Positions 25,021-33,094 of a stretch of DNA of 56,641 bases are shown piece after piece; within the stretch, counting starts at the first letter, position 1, and every line of letters begins with the position of its first letter. The notes below the pieces were generated by a model. That model saw only the letters and a list, made by a program, of their open reading frames with translations. It was not told where the DNA came from and made no database searches. Source of the stretch: an uncultured beta proteobacterium (GTDB taxonomy: Bacteria > Pseudomonadota > Gammaproteobacteria > Burkholderiales > Burkholderiaceae_C); assembly GCA_903828235.1 (NCBI GenBank), contig CAIKLM010000070.1, positions 1 to 56,641 of the forward strand. The letters are read 5' to 3'. The position numbers were made by a program, and so were the translations under genes.

Positions 25021-26009
25021 ACGATCTCGCCATCACCGCCGCCGACGTCGAGGCCGCCGCCGCCCGCCTGCAGGGCCACGCCGTCCGCACGCCCGTGCTC
25101 ACCAGCCGTACCGCCGACGAGCGCAGCGGCGCGCAGGTCTTCTTCAAGTGCGAGAACTTCCAGCGCATGGGCGCGTTCAAGTTCCGCGGCGCCTACAACG
25201 CGCTGGCGCAGTTCACGCCCGAGCAGCGCCGGCGCGGCGTGATCGCGTTCTCGTCGGGCAACCACGCGCAAGCCATCGCGCTGTCGGCGCGGATGCTGGG
25301 CATGCCCTCGGTCATCGTGATGCCGCACGACTCGCCCGCGGCCAAGCTGGCCGCCACGCGCGGCTACCAGCAGGGCCAGGCCGGCAGCGAGGTCGTGCTG
25401 TACGACCGCTACACCGAGGACCGCGAGGCCATCGGCCGCCGCCTGGCCACCGAGCGCGGCATGACGCTGATCCCGCCCTACGACCACCCGCACGTGATGG
25501 CCGGGCAGGGCACGGCGGCGCTGGAGCTGCTGCAGGACACCGGGCCGCTGGACCAGCTGCTGGTGTGCGTGGGCGGCGGCGGCCTGATCGCGGGCTGCGC
25601 GGTGGCGGCGCACGCCCTGAGCCCGGGCATCGAGGTGATCGGTGTCGAGCCCGAGGCCGGCAACGACACGCAGCAGAGCCTGGCGCTGGGCCGCATCGTG
25701 CACATCGACACCCCGAAGACCATCGCCGACGGCGCGCAGACGCAGCACAGCGGCACGCTGACCTTCCCGGTGATCCAGCGGCTGGCCCGCGGCATCGTCA
25801 CCGTCAGTGACGAGCAGCTGGTGCGCACGATGCGCTTCTTCGCCGAGCGCATGAAGCTGGTGGTGGAGCCCACCGGCTGCCTGGCGGCGGCGGCGCTGCT
25901 CGAGGGCGTGGTGGCCGCGCGCGGCCGGCGCGTGGGCGTGATCGTCAGCGGCGGCAACGTCGACCTGGCACGCTACGCCGGCTTCCTGGGCGGCGCGGCA
26001 GCGCCCTGA
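25017..26009 (+). CDS. PLP-dependent hydroxy-amino-acid ammonia-lyase (threonine/serine dehydratase or threo-3-hydroxyaspartate type)
   Basis: A 330-residue fold-type II PLP enzyme. The Schiff-base lysine is K55 in GAFKFRGAYNAL. SSGNHAQAIALS and the phosphate-cradle GGGGLIAG are present, and VSGGNVDLARYAGF closes the protein. It has no C-terminal ACT regulatory domain, so it is a catabolic, serine-racemase-like or 3-hydroxyaspartate ammonia-lyase type rather than biosynthetic IlvA. The segment RGYQQGQAGSEVVLYDRY carries about seven extra residues relative to the usual pattern. Translation is coupled to the dioxygenase by ATGA. Confidence 0.85.
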   Translation: MNDLAITAADVEAAAARLQGHAVRTPVLTSRTADERSGAQVFFKCENFQRMGAFKFRGAYNALAQFTPEQRRRGVIAFSSGNHAQAIALSARMLGMPSVIVMPHDSPAAKLAATRGYQQGQAGSEVVLYDRYTEDREAIGRRLATERGMTLIPPYDHPHVMAGQGTAALELLQDTGPLDQLLVCVGGGGLIAGCAVAAHALSPGIEVIGVEPEAGNDTQQSLALGRIVHIDTPKTIADGAQTQHSGTLTFPVIQRLARGIVTVSDEQLVRTMRFFAERMKLVVEPTGCLAAAALLEGVVAARGRRVGVIVSGGNVDLARYAGFLGGAAAP

Positions 26010-26057
26010 CGTCTGAGCCGGCCGCGCCGGGGAGCAGGGAAGGGCGTCCCGCTGCGG

Positions 26058-26063
26058 TATGGT
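26058..26063 (+). promoter_or_regulatory. Possible -10 element for the S10 peptidase gene
   Basis: TATGGT precedes ATG 26095 by about 31 bases. It overlaps an earlier in-frame ATG (26059), which argues against that earlier start. Confidence 0.3.
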
Positions 26064-26094
26064 CGCGGCCTTCACGCCACGACCCGCGCACCCC

Positions 26095-27606
26095 ATGCCC
26101 GAGACCACCGCCCCAGCCGCCCCGGCGGCGACCCCGCCCGCCGACGCCGCGCAGCGCCAGAAGGCGCGCTTCGACGAACTGCTGAAGACCCCCGCCGCCC
26201 GCAGCACGGGCCGCGTGGCGCTGGCCGGCGGCGCGGCGCTGGACTACGCCGTGACGGCCGAGTTCCTGCCCGTCGTGCTGGGCGGCAAGGAGCCGGGCGC
26301 GCAGGACCCCAAGGCCGCCCTGCTGACCACCGCCTACACCGTGGCCGGCCCCACGCCGCGGCCCGTGTGCTTCGCGTTCAACGGCGGGCCCGGCTCGGCC
26401 TCGATCTGGCTGCACCTGGGCGCGCTCGGCCCGAAGCGCGTGGTCGTGCCCGACGACGCCAGCATGCCGGCCGCGCCCTACGCCGTGTCGGACAACCCGC
26501 ACACCTGGCTCGCGCACTTCGACCTCGTCTTCATCGACCCGCCGCACACCGGCTGGTCGATCAGCGCCGACGACGACGCGCGCAAGAAGCTGCTGTCCAC
26601 CGACGGCGACATCGAGTGCTTCGCCGAGGTCATCCGCCTGTGGCTCACGCGGCACGGGCGCTGGGGCACGCCGGTCTACCTGTGCGGCGAGAGCTACGGC
26701 ACCACGCGCGGCGCCGGCATCGCCAACCACCTGCACGAACTGGGCGTGGCGGTCAGCGGCGCCATCCTCGTGTCGCTGGCGATGGACCTGCAGAGCATCA
26801 TCTTCGCGCCGGGCAACGACCTGCCGCACGCGCTGTTCCTGCCGGCCTTCGCCAACGTCTCGCAGTACCACGGGCTGCTGAAGGGGCCGCAGGCCGCGTC
26901 GCCGGCGGCCGCGCGCGCAGCCGCCGAGGCCTTCGTGCACGAGGACTACGCCGCCGCGCTGCTGGCCGGCGCGCGGCTGTCCGAGCGCGGCCGCTCGCGC
27001 ATCGCGCGCCGCGTGGCCGAGCTGACCGGCCTGCCGCGCGCGCTGGTCGAGGAGAAGAACCTGCGCATCTCCGACCAGACCTACTTCTTCGAGGCGCTGC
27101 GCCACCGCGGCTTGATCGTCGGTCGGCTGGAGGCGCGCGGCACCGGCCCGATGGCCGCCAGCCGCACGCGCGACTGGGAGTTCGACCCCGGCATCGAGGC
27201 CATCGCCGCGCCGTACACGACGGCCGCGATGGGCTACTTCGGGCAGGTGCTGGGGCTGGCCTTCGAGCAGCGCTACATGGTCATCAACCCCGAGGTCGGC
27301 CGCGGCTGGAACTGGATCCGCGGCGGCGAGAGCGAGGCCCGCCGCATGGGCTACACCTGCACCAGCACCGACCTGGCCCAGGCGCTGCGCCGCAACCCGC
27401 ACTTCAAGGTGCTGGCCGCCAGCGGCCGCTACGACCTGGGCACGCCCTACAGCGCCAGCGACTGGAGCCTGGCGCAGCTGGACGCGCCGCCCGAGGTGCT
27501 GAAGCGGGTGACGCACCGCTACTACGACGCCGGCCACATGATGTACACGCGCCAGGCCGACCTGCTGCAGCTCGAAGCCGACCTCGCGGCCTGGCTGGCG
27601 GCCTGA
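26095..27606 (+). CDS. S10 family serine carboxypeptidase-like protein
   Basis: About 503 residues of the alpha/beta-hydrolase S10 family. The N-terminal core has PVCFAFNGGPGSASIWLHLG, the oxyanion region. The nucleophile serine lies in CGESYGTTRGAG near residue 200. The acid is in ASGRYDLGTPY near residue 446, and the histidine is in DAGHMMYT near residue 481. No signal peptide or membrane segment is visible, which is unusual for a family whose eukaryotic members are secreted or vacuolar. An earlier ATG (26059) overlaps the probable -10 box, so 26095 is preferred. It is followed by pfk after 16 bases. Confidence 0.85.
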   Translation: MPETTAPAAPAATPPADAAQRQKARFDELLKTPAARSTGRVALAGGAALDYAVTAEFLPVVLGGKEPGAQDPKAALLTTAYTVAGPTPRPVCFAFNGGPGSASIWLHLGALGPKRVVVPDDASMPAAPYAVSDNPHTWLAHFDLVFIDPPHTGWSISADDDARKKLLSTDGDIECFAEVIRLWLTRHGRWGTPVYLCGESYGTTRGAGIANHLHELGVAVSGAILVSLAMDLQSIIFAPGNDLPHALFLPAFANVSQYHGLLKGPQAASPAAARAAAEAFVHEDYAAALLAGARLSERGRSRIARRVAELTGLPRALVEEKNLRISDQTYFFEALRHRGLIVGRLEARGTGPMAASRTRDWEFDPGIEAIAAPYTTAAMGYFGQVLGLAFEQRYMVINPEVGRGWNWIRGGESEARRMGYTCTSTDLAQALRRNPHFKVLAASGRYDLGTPYSASDWSLAQLDAPPEVLKRVTHRYYDAGHMMYTRQADLLQLEADLAAWLAA

Positions 27607-27622
27607 GAGGGGGCGTCGCGGC

Positions 27623-28687
27623 ATGAAGGTCGGCGTGCTCACCGGCGGCGGCGACTGCCCGGGCCTGAACGCGGTGATCCGCGCCGTCACGCTGGCGCTG
27701 CAGCAGCACGGCGCCGCCGTGTGGGGCATCGAGCAGGGCTTCCGCGGCCTGCTCGAGGGCCGCGGGCGCGAGCTGCACCCGGCCGACGTGGCCGGCATCC
27801 TGGCCGAGGGCGGCACCATCCTCGGCACCGACAACCGCTGCGACCCGTTCGCCATGCGGTCCGATGCCGGCGGCGAGCCGGCGGACCGCTCGGCCCAGGC
27901 GCTGGGCCAGGCCCGCGACTGGGGGCTCGACGCGCTGGTGGCCATCGGCGGCGACGGCAGCATGGCCATCGCCCACCGCTTCCACGAGGCCGGGCTGCCG
28001 GTGGTGGGCGTGCCCAAGACCATCGACAACGACCTCGCCCTCACCGACCGCACCTTCGGCTTCGACAGCGCCGTGGCCGTGGTGGCCGAGGCGCTGGACC
28101 GGCTGGCCACCACGGCGCGCAGCCACCGCCGCGTGATGCTGTGCGAGACCATGGGGCGCTACGCCGGCTGGATCGCGCTGGAGGGCGGCCTGGCCGGCGC
28201 CGCCGACGCCATCTTGTTGCCCGAGCGGCCTTATGAGGTGGCCGCGGTGGCGGCCTTCTGTGCGGCGCGCGAGGCCCGCGGCCTGTCGACGCTGATCTGC
28301 ATTGCCGAGGGCGCGCACGCCGCCGGCGAGGGCCTGGCCGTGCGCGCGCGGCTGCCCGGCAGCCCCGACCCACTGCGCCTGGGCGGTGCGGCCGAGCGGC
28401 TGCAGCAGGCGCTGCAGCCGCAGCTGGCCAGCGAGGTGCGCAGCGCCGTGCTCGGCCACACGCAGCGCGGCGGCACGCCCACCGCCTACGACCGCGTGCT
28501 GGCCACGCGCTTCGGCGTGGCGGCGGCCGAGCTGGTGCGGCAGCGGCGCTTCGGCCGCATGGTGGCGCTGCAGGGCGACGCCTGCGGCGACGTGGCGCTG
28601 GCCGACGTGGCCGGGCGCAGCCGCAACGTGCCCGAGGGCCACGCGCTGCTGCACGCAGCGCAGGCGCTGGGGCTGTGCCTGGGCTAG
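27623..28687 (+). CDS. pfkA: 6-phosphofructokinase
   Basis: Phosphorylates fructose-6-phosphate in glycolysis. The 354 residues show GGGDCPGLNAVIR at 8-20, GGDGS at 109-113, and PKTIDND at 131-137 with the catalytic aspartates, then MGRYAGWIAL and GHTQRGGTPTAYDR. Gly at the 112 position is the ATP-type residue, whereas Lys132 is the residue found in pyrophosphate-type enzymes. This Gly/Lys combination is known from actinobacterial ATP-dependent enzymes, so the phosphoryl donor should be treated as open. It may be co-transcribed with the S10 peptidase gene. Its 3' end is 4 bases from the convergent cupin gene. Confidence 0.92.
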   Translation: MKVGVLTGGGDCPGLNAVIRAVTLALQQHGAAVWGIEQGFRGLLEGRGRELHPADVAGILAEGGTILGTDNRCDPFAMRSDAGGEPADRSAQALGQARDWGLDALVAIGGDGSMAIAHRFHEAGLPVVGVPKTIDNDLALTDRTFGFDSAVAVVAEALDRLATTARSHRRVMLCETMGRYAGWIALEGGLAGAADAILLPERPYEVAAVAAFCAAREARGLSTLICIAEGAHAAGEGLAVRARLPGSPDPLRLGGAAERLQQALQPQLASEVRSAVLGHTQRGGTPTAYDRVLATRFGVAAAELVRQRRFGRMVALQGDACGDVALADVAGRSRNVPEGHALLHAAQALGLCLG

Positions 28688-28691
28688 CCGG

Positions 28692-29177
28692 CTACAGCAG
28701 CCGGGCGAGGTCCGGCGCCAGCCGCGGCAGCGCCGCGCACAGCGCGGTGTCGTTGCGCCCGAAGCCGAAGTCGGTGAAGCTGAAGCCCGGGCCCACGGTG
28801 GCGCCGACGTAGGCGAAGGGCCCCAGCGGCTCGGCGGCCTGCCACCAGTCGGCCGGCACCACGTGGCGCGGTCGGCGGCCGGCGGCCACGGCACCGAGCG
28901 CCACGCGCTCGACGCGAGACAGGTCCGGCGGCAGCAGCCACAGCACCAGGCCCTCGCCCTCGAGCAGGTGCCAGACCTCGTCGGAGCGCACGCGGTGCCA
29001 GGCGCTGGCCTGGCCGTGCTCGAGCAGGAAGTCGATGGTGGTGAGCGCGCTGCGGTCGCGGCGGCCGTCGCCCGGATCCACCGGCCGCGCCGAGCGGAAC
29101 ACCTCGGCGTACCAGCCGCCTTCCGGGTGTGGCTGCAGGCCCAGTTCGCGGATCAGCGTCTGCGCGCGAGCGGTCAT
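28692..29177 (-). CDS. DUF985 (cupin superfamily) protein
   Basis: A 161-residue cupin. N-terminal LGLQPHPEGGWYAEVFRS and TTIDFLLEHGQASAWHRV are diagnostic of DUF985, and HRVRSDEVWHLLEG supplies the His and Glu ligands expected of the metal site. The C-terminus contains GATVGPGFSFTDFGF. No reaction is established for this family. The first seven codons (MTARAQT) fall inside a repeated segment, of which a second copy lies at 29350-29461. The gene is convergent with pfk. Confidence 0.88.
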   Translation of the reverse strand: MTARAQTLIRELGLQPHPEGGWYAEVFRSARPVDPGDGRRDRSALTTIDFLLEHGQASAWHRVRSDEVWHLLEGEGLVLWLLPPDLSRVERVALGAVAAGRRPRHVVPADWWQAAEPLGPFAYVGATVGPGFSFTDFGFGRNDTALCAALPRLAPDLARLL

Positions 29178-29336
29178 GCCAAACCTTCGCCGCGGAACCG
29201 GCTTTGCCGGGCCGCTGGCGAGCGGCCCCCTCGGCGGGGTGAGGGCCGCGGCTCCAAGCCGGCCTGCGCCGGCTTGGACGGCCCGAACGGCACGGCCTCT
29301 GGCCGTGCGTGGAGCTTCAGCGAGCTTGGGGGCTCC
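29158..29336. repeat. Direct repeat copy A, REP-like, covering the cupin start
   Basis: This copy begins inside the first codons of the cupin gene. It continues through a near-identical block (AACCGGCTTTGCCGGGCCGC, then GGCGAGCGGCCCCCTCGG) shared with copy B. After the block it holds an extra segment of about 80 bases with two perfect hairpins (29254-29277 and 29291-29307). It closes with AGCGAGCTTGGGGGCTCC, also shared with copy B. Repeats of this general make-up are, from memory, common between genes in Comamonadaceae-like genomes. Confidence 0.8.
29254..29277. repeat. Perfect inverted repeat (10-bp stem, 4-base loop)
   Basis: CCAAGCCGGC and GCCGGCTTGG are exact reverse complements around CTGC. 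A second hairpin, CACGGCC-TCT-GGCCGTG, follows at 29291-29307. Both lie in the part of repeat copy A that copy B lacks. No T-run follows, so these are not convincing terminators. Confidence 0.7.
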
Positions 29337-29349
29337 CTGTCACGCAACA

Positions 29350-29461
29350 GTCTCCGCGCGCGAGCCGTCATGCCAAGCCCTCGCCGCGGAACCGGCTTTG
29401 CCGGGCCGCTGGCGAGCGGCCCCCTCGGGGGGTAGCGAGCGCCAGCGAGCTTGGGGGCTCC
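29350..29461. repeat. Direct repeat copy B with a truncated duplicate of the cupin start
   Basis: The first block (29350 to about 29430) matches copy A with a few substitutions and single-base indels. It includes a second minus-strand ATG at 29371 that would encode MTARARRLL, mimicking the cupin N-terminus MTARAQTLI before diverging. The end block AGCGAGCTTGGGGGCTCC at 29444-29461 is identical to copy A. It ends 3 bases before the SDR stop codon. The copied start is a remnant and not a gene. Confidence 0.75.
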
Positions 29462-29464
29462 ATC

Positions 29465-30199
29465 TCAAGCATCGCGCACGTCCCCCACCGGGTTGCTGCC
29501 GAAGTCGGCGCGGTCCAGGTAGCGCAGCAGCTTGGCCGCGGCGGTGGCCGGGCTGTCGAGCTGGCCCGCGTTCTTGAAGCCGAGGAAGCGGTCGCGCTCG
29601 GGAAAGCGCGCCGGGTCGGCGGTGCGCAGCGTGACCTGCATGTCGGTGTCGATGATGCCGGGCGCCAGCGAGACGATGCGCGCGCCGTTCGCCCGCCCGG
29701 CCTCTTCCAGCGCCACGGCGCGGGCCAGGTGGTCCATGCCGGCCTTGGCGGCGCAGTAGCTGGCGCTGCCGGCCATCGCGCGGCGGCCCAGGCCCGAGGA
29801 CACCAGCACCACCTTTCGCGGCACCGACCAGGCGGCGGTGCCGCGCAGGAACGCCGCCGTCAGCAGCAGCGCCGCCTCGAGCCCCACGCGCAGCGCCGCC
29901 GACAGCTCGGCGAGGTCGGCGTCGGCCAGCGGGCCGGGCGTGCTCACCACGCCGGCGTTGTTGACGAGCGTGGCCGATGCCGGCGCCGGCTGCCCGGCCA
30001 GCCACTGCTGCAGCCGCGCTGCCACGGTCACGGGGTCGGCCAGGTCGGCGCGCCAGACGGTGAGCTCGCCGCCGGCCGGCACGGGCAGCGTCGTCTCGCC
30101 GCGTGCAATGGCCAGCACGCGGTGGCCGCGCTCCAGCAACTGCCCGGTGAGCGCCAGGCCGAGGCCGCGCGAGGAGCCGGTGACGATGCTCAGGTGCAT
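29465..30199 (-). CDS. Short-chain dehydrogenase/reductase (SDR) family oxidoreductase
   Basis: A 244-residue classical SDR. The cofactor site is VTGSSRGLGLAL at the N-terminus, followed by LVNNAGV. The active site is formed by a serine in VLVSSGLGRR and the tyrosine/lysine of SYCAAKAGMD. The GARIVSLAPGIIDTDMQ region is similar to sepiapterin/benzil reductase-like SDRs. The substrate is unknown. The start at ATG 30199 overlaps the 3' end of the flavin reductase gene by 10 bases, so the two are probably co-translated. Confidence 0.88.
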   Translation of the reverse strand: MHLSIVTGSSRGLGLALTGQLLERGHRVLAIARGETTLPVPAGGELTVWRADLADPVTVAARLQQWLAGQPAPASATLVNNAGVVSTPGPLADADLAELSAALRVGLEAALLLTAAFLRGTAAWSVPRKVVLVSSGLGRRAMAGSASYCAAKAGMDHLARAVALEEAGRANGARIVSLAPGIIDTDMQVTLRTADPARFPERDRFLGFKNAGQLDSPATAAAKLLRYLDRADFGSNPVGDVRDA

Positions 30200-30831
30200 G
30201 GGGTGCCTCCCGTGTCGTGCAAGTGCTGTCGGTCGATCAGGCGGCCTTGCACCGCGTCTTGCGGCAGCACGAAGTGCCCGCCGGACACGTGGTGCAGCGT
30301 GCGCAGCCCGGGGTGGCCGTCGAAGTGCCAGCGGCCCTGCGAGAACACGCGCTCGTCGGCCTGGGCCGCTACCACCTCGCCGAGGAACAGGTCGTAGGCC
30401 TGCTGCACGTGCGGCTCGGGCAGCAGCCGGCACTCCAGCCAGGCCACGCAGCCGGCCACCAGCGGCAGGCCGGGGGTCGAGCCCTCGAAGGCCTCGATGC
30501 CGTAGTGCGCGAACTTGTCGCCCACGCCCGCGGGGCCGCCATGGGTGTTGCCCACGGTGAAGGCCAGGTCAGCCTGCGCGGCGCAGGGCAGGTTCAGCGC
30601 GAAGCGCCCGCTGCCCTCCACCAGGCCGCGCGTGAAGGTGCTCTTGTCGATGACCACGGCCACCTTGGGCGGCTCGAAGTCCAGCGGCATGGCCCAGGCC
30701 GCCGCCATCACGTTGCGCCGGCCGCCGTGCGCCGCGCTGACCAGCACCGTGGGGCCGTGGTTGAGCAGTCGATAGGCGTGCTTCGGCAGCACGGGGGCGC
30801 GGTGGGCGGGCGTAGCCGGCATGGCCGGCAT
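30190..30831 (-). CDS. Flavin reductase-like domain protein
   Basis: A 213-residue FMN-binding split-barrel protein. GPTVLVSAAHGGRRNVMAAAW and PLDFEPPKVAVVIDKSTFT match the flavin reductase-like family, and GRFALNLP is the usual next strand. Members reduce flavins or act as FMN-dependent oxidoreductases. It precedes and overlaps the SDR gene, so the pair could form a small redox operon, but the substrates cannot be told. The first 15 residues are Ala/Pro-rich and probably disordered. Confidence 0.85.
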   Translation of the reverse strand: MPAMPATPAHRAPVLPKHAYRLLNHGPTVLVSAAHGGRRNVMAAAWAMPLDFEPPKVAVVIDKSTFTRGLVEGSGRFALNLPCAAQADLAFTVGNTHGGPAGVGDKFAHYGIEAFEGSTPGLPLVAGCVAWLECRLLPEPHVQQAYDLFLGEVVAAQADERVFSQGRWHFDGHPGLRTLHHVSGGHFVLPQDAVQGRLIDRQHLHDTGGTPCT

Positions 30832-30908
30832 TGTGTCTCGTCCGACCTGTCGAGCAGCGCCCCCGGGGCGGACGCCCCGAGGGCGGCGGGACGTGCCCGC
30901 CTAGGTGC

Positions 30909-31886
30909 TCACTCCAGCGTCAGCTTCTGGTCGCGCACCACGCGACGGAAGACCTCGAGCTCGGCGCGGATCTGCGCCGCGAACTCCGCCGGCGTGTTGG
31001 CCAGGATCACCGAGCCCGTGTCCTCGATGCGCCGGCGCACGCCGGCGTCCTGCACGATGGTGCGGGTGGCGGCGTGGATGCGGTCGACCACCTCGCGCGG
31101 CAGGCCCTTGGGGCCGACAAAGCCGTAGAACGCCAGGCGGTTGACGGGTTCCAGCCCCACTTCCTTGAAGGTCGGCACGTTGGGCAGCACGGCCAGGCGT
31201 TCCGGCGCGGCCACGACGATGGGGACCATGCGCCCGTCGCGGATGAACGGCAGCGACGAGGGCAGGTTGTCGAACAGCACCTGCACCTGGCCGGCGACGG
31301 TGTCGTTGATGGCGGGCCCGGAGCCGCGGTACGGGATGTGCAGCACGAAGGTCTTGGTCAGGACCTTGAACAGCTCCATCAGCAGGTGGTTGTTGCCGCC
31401 GGTGCCCGAGCTGGCGTAGCTGTAGCGGCCCGGGTTGCGGCGCAGTGCCTCGACGAAGCCCTTGAAGTCCTTGGCCGGGAACGAGGGATGCACCGCGATC
31501 ACGTTGGGCGTGGCCGCGATGTTGCTGATGGGGGTGAGGTCCACCAGCGGGTCGTACTGGATGCGCGGGTTGATGGCCGGGTTGGCCGCCGTGCTCGAGA
31601 CCGTGCCCATGCCCAGCACGTAGCCGTCGGGGGCGGCCCGCACCACCTCGAGCGTGCCCACGGTGCCGCCGCCGCCGGCGCGGTTCTCGACGACCATGTT
31701 CTGGCCGATGGTGCTCTGCATGCGCTCGGCCACGATGCGGGCGATGATGTCGGTGGTGCCGCCGGGCGCGAACGGCACGATCAGGCGCACGGCCTTGTTG
31801 GGATAGGCCTGCGCACGGGCGGCCAGGGGCAGCGTGGTGCCGGCCGCAGCGGCCAGCAACGCACCAAGGTGCTGTCGACGATCCAT
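30909..31886 (-). CDS. Bug/TctC family periplasmic solute-binding protein (orphan)
   Basis: A 325-residue extracytoplasmic receptor of the tripartite tricarboxylate transporter (TTT) family. It has a signal peptide with a twin-Arg-like MDRRQHLGALL start and cleavage near ARAQA. The mature part opens with YPNKAVRLIVPFAPGGTTD, the Bug signature, and has VVENRAGGGG and YRGSGPAINDTVAGQVQ. Such proteins bind carboxylates or amides. No membrane partners lie beside it; tctB and tctA sit about 7 kb away with their own receptor. A GGAGAG ribosome-binding site precedes ATG 31886. Confidence 0.92.
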   Translation of the reverse strand: MDRRQHLGALLAAAAGTTLPLAARAQAYPNKAVRLIVPFAPGGTTDIIARIVAERMQSTIGQNMVVENRAGGGGTVGTLEVVRAAPDGYVLGMGTVSSTAANPAINPRIQYDPLVDLTPISNIAATPNVIAVHPSFPAKDFKGFVEALRRNPGRYSYASSGTGGNNHLLMELFKVLTKTFVLHIPYRGSGPAINDTVAGQVQVLFDNLPSSLPFIRDGRMVPIVVAAPERLAVLPNVPTFKEVGLEPVNRLAFYGFVGPKGLPREVVDRIHAATRTIVQDAGVRRRIEDTGSVILANTPAEFAAQIRAELEVFRRVVRDQKLTLE

Positions 31887-32055
31887 GGGAATTGGTCTCT
31901 CCGAAGGTGGGCGCTGGCGCGGCTGGCGCCACGCCGAGGGCCGCGACGGTAAGCGCCCCGCCTCGATTTGGCCAGTCGGCGCGCTTGTCCCCATGATCCG
32001 TCGGGCCCTTCCCCGGGTGCCGGGGCACTGGCGCCCGCTGCGCCACACCGACAGG

Positions 32056-32748
32056 CTAGAAGGGCGTGGGGCTCGAGAAGCGGCAGGCGACGCCGTGCAG
32101 CGGGTGTTCGAAGCCCAGCTCGGCCGCGTGCAGCAGCAGGCGCGGCGCGCGCGGCGGCAGCGGCGCGTAGAGGTCGTCGCCCAGGATCGGGTGGCCGATG
32201 AAGGCCATGTGCACGCGCAGCTGGTGCGAGCGGCCGGTGACCGGGAACAGCGCCATGCGCGTGGCCGCGCCGTCGCCCCGCGGCACCGGGCCGATCGCAC
32301 GCCAGCGCGTGAGCGCGGGCTTGCCGGCGAACACGTCGGTCACCTGCCGAGGGCGCTGCGGCCAGTCCAACCGCAGCGGCATGTCCACCTCGCCCTCGGC
32401 GCCGTCGGGCGTGCCCGCCACCACCGCCTCGTAGCGCTTGTGCACGCGGCGCTGCTCGAAGCGCAGCGACAGCGCGCGCTGCATCGCCGCGCCGCGGGCG
32501 AACAGCATCAGGCCCGAGGTGGCCTGGTCGAGCCGGTGCACCACCAGCGCGTCGGCGAACACCGCCGCCACGCGCGTGATGAGGTTGTCGGTAACGCCCG
32601 CGCCGCGGCCCGGCACCGACAGCATGCCCGGCGGCTTGTCCAGCACCAGCAGCGTGTCGTCGGCGAAGACCAGGCCGATGCCGTCGGGCAGGGTGCGGCG
32701 GTCGATCGGGTCGGGGGCGGCTTGCATCGGGCGCGCAGTCTCGCTCAT
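32056..32748 (-). CDS. RluA family pseudouridine synthase
   Basis: A 230-residue single-domain synthase without an S4 domain, like RluA, which modifies 23S rRNA and some tRNAs. The catalytic aspartate is D74 in HRLDQATSGLMLFA. VFADDTLLVLDKPPGMLSVPG and the C-terminal GRSHQLRVHMAFIGHPILGDDLY are diagnostic. Two starts are possible, ATG 32748 (used here) and ATG 32727. The reading frame stays open far upstream, but that part is antisense to rsgA. The exact target uridine is unknown. Confidence 0.88.
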   Translation of the reverse strand: MSETARPMQAAPDPIDRRTLPDGIGLVFADDTLLVLDKPPGMLSVPGRGAGVTDNLITRVAAVFADALVVHRLDQATSGLMLFARGAAMQRALSLRFEQRRVHKRYEAVVAGTPDGAEGEVDMPLRLDWPQRPRQVTDVFAGKPALTRWRAIGPVPRGDGAATRMALFPVTGRSHQLRVHMAFIGHPILGDDLYAPLPPRAPRLLLHAAELGFEHPLHGVACRFSSPTPF

Positions 32749-32780
32749 CGCCGCGGTGTGGGCGCGCGGCCACGCCGCGC

Positions 32781-32810
32781 TTGACGACGCCCTGCCGCGC
32801 GGCGCACAGT
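32781..32810 (+). promoter_or_regulatory. Candidate sigma-70 promoter of the rsgA leader
   Basis: TTGACG at 32781-32786 and CACAGT at 32805-32810 are separated by 18 bases. This would start transcription near 32817, leaving a leader of about 340 bases before rsgA. The -35 is good; the -10 is a partial match. Confidence 0.4.
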
Positions 32811-32871
32811 TCGCGACCTTTCGCGCCATCGCACACGCCGTGCACCGCGCACCCACCCACAGGAGGCCCGC

Positions 32872-32943
32872 ATGACCACCATCGCCACGCTGGATGCCCG
32901 CCGCCTGTCGGCCGCGACCGCCGGACGCCTGTTCCGCCGCTGA
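32872..32943 (+). CDS. Possible 23-codon leader peptide upstream of rsgA
   Basis: ATG 32872 follows a consensus AGGAGG (32861-32866) at a 5-base spacing, the strongest ribosome-binding site I noticed in the window. The frame encodes MTTIATLDARRLSAATAG followed by RLFRR and TGA. Five of 23 residues are Arg. The next gene, rsgA, begins 214 bases later, with a hairpin at 33067-33094 between them. This could be a leader peptide or a small protein; no homologue is known to me. The strong signal makes chance less likely, but coding status is unproven. Confidence 0.45.
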   Translation: MTTIATLDARRLSAATAGRLFRR

Positions 32944-33066
32944 TCGCCCACCCGGCCTGAGCCCCGTCGCGGGCCACGGCCGACAGCCCCGTCCCCACCG
33001 CCTGCGGCCCCTGCCGCGGCCGGGCCCTGCCCGCCGCGCGACGAGGCCGCCACCCGCCCCCTTGCG

Positions 33067-33094
33067 GCCCGTGCCCTGCGCGCGGGGCGCGGGC
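33067..33094 (+). other. Stable hairpin in the rsgA leader
   Basis: GCCCGTGCCC (33067-33076) can pair with GGGCGCGGGC (33085-33094) over 10 positions including one G-U pair, around an 8-base loop. No U-run follows, so it is not a classical terminator. It lies 64 bases before the rsgA ATG. The rest of 32749-33157 is C-rich, with the promoter and leader ORF described separately and nothing else recognisable. Confidence 0.45.

Noticed and set aside
29174..29371. A 65-codon minus-strand frame resembling the cupin N-terminus
   Set aside because: Only the first few codons match the cupin gene; the rest runs through repeat sequence. It is a duplication remnant and not a gene.
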